From Prevotella sp. UBA1395 (GTDB taxonomy: Bacteria > Bacteroidota > Bacteroidia > Bacteroidales > Bacteroidaceae): DNA of 14,994 nucleotides. This document shows, one piece after another, positions 14,901-14,994 of this stretch. Under the pieces are notes generated by a model. It made no database searches and was not told where the DNA came from. It saw nothing but the letters and a program-made list of their open reading frames with translations. Position 1 is the stretch's first letter. Each line of letters opens with the position of its first letter. The position numbers were made by a program, and so were the translations under genes. The stretch is from contig DBQL01000122.1 of the NCBI GenBank assembly GCA_002305235.1, positions 3,654 through 18,647 on the forward strand, in the 5' to 3' direction.

Positions 14901-14994
14901 CGTGCGCCCCGCGCGACGACCTGCCACGGCACGGGGCGGGGCACCGGAGCCTGTCGCCGCATGCCGTGGAAGCGGAGAGGGCAGGGTGGGGCAG

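Noticed and set aside
14705..14962. An 85-codon - strand frame at the right end
   Set aside because: It runs through the well-formed promoter and into the start of the unknown gene in another frame, with no motif.

Overview
The window looks like a chromosomal core region of a Bacteroidales bacterium, most likely a GC-rich member of the Prevotellaceae. Reasons: the partial fabF followed directly by rnc, the long form of IspG, the Big_5 lipoprotein, DUF3108 and DUF4252 families, weak or absent Shine-Dalgarno sites before many genes, and -7 elements of the Bacteroidetes form TAnnTTTG (a clear -33/-7 pair at 14828-14859, a -7 box alone at 1994-2001). The genus is an inference; no rRNA or other taxonomic marker is present.

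Layout. The left part (1-6452) is on the + strand: the 3' end of fabF, then rnc (RNase III with a long acidic tail), closed by a strong terminator at 1385-1433. A gene-poor stretch of about 590 bases follows, holding a 22-bp tandem repeat (1783-1860) and a candidate promoter for a GH3-family acyl-adenylating enzyme. Next comes a translationally coupled pair of envelope genes: a 660-residue lipoprotein with an N-terminal Ig-like domain and a secreted DUF3108 protein. A very long hairpin (6486-6542) separates this pair from the convergent genes on the right.

The right part (6629-14765) is entirely on the - strand. In order of transcription: a conserved protein of unknown function, rpoN (sigma-54), a PAP2-like membrane protein, purE, ispG and an aldo/keto reductase, all with short gaps and one clear promoter at the start. 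After a 280-base intergenic region with a long inverted repeat comes a compact envelope-signalling unit: an ECF sigma factor, a single-pass putative anti-sigma factor and a secreted DUF4252 protein.

Functionally the window mixes fatty acid synthesis, RNA processing, isoprenoid and purine synthesis and sigma-54 transcription with accessory envelope genes. I saw no mobile element, CRISPR array, tRNA or rRNA. The parts least explained by known biology are the ECF/anti-sigma/DUF4252 unit with its candidate self-regulated promoter, the 22-bp repeat array, the purine-rich inverted repeat at 8174-8354, the PAP2-like protein that lacks the usual catalytic residues, and the unknown protein at the head of the rpoN cluster.
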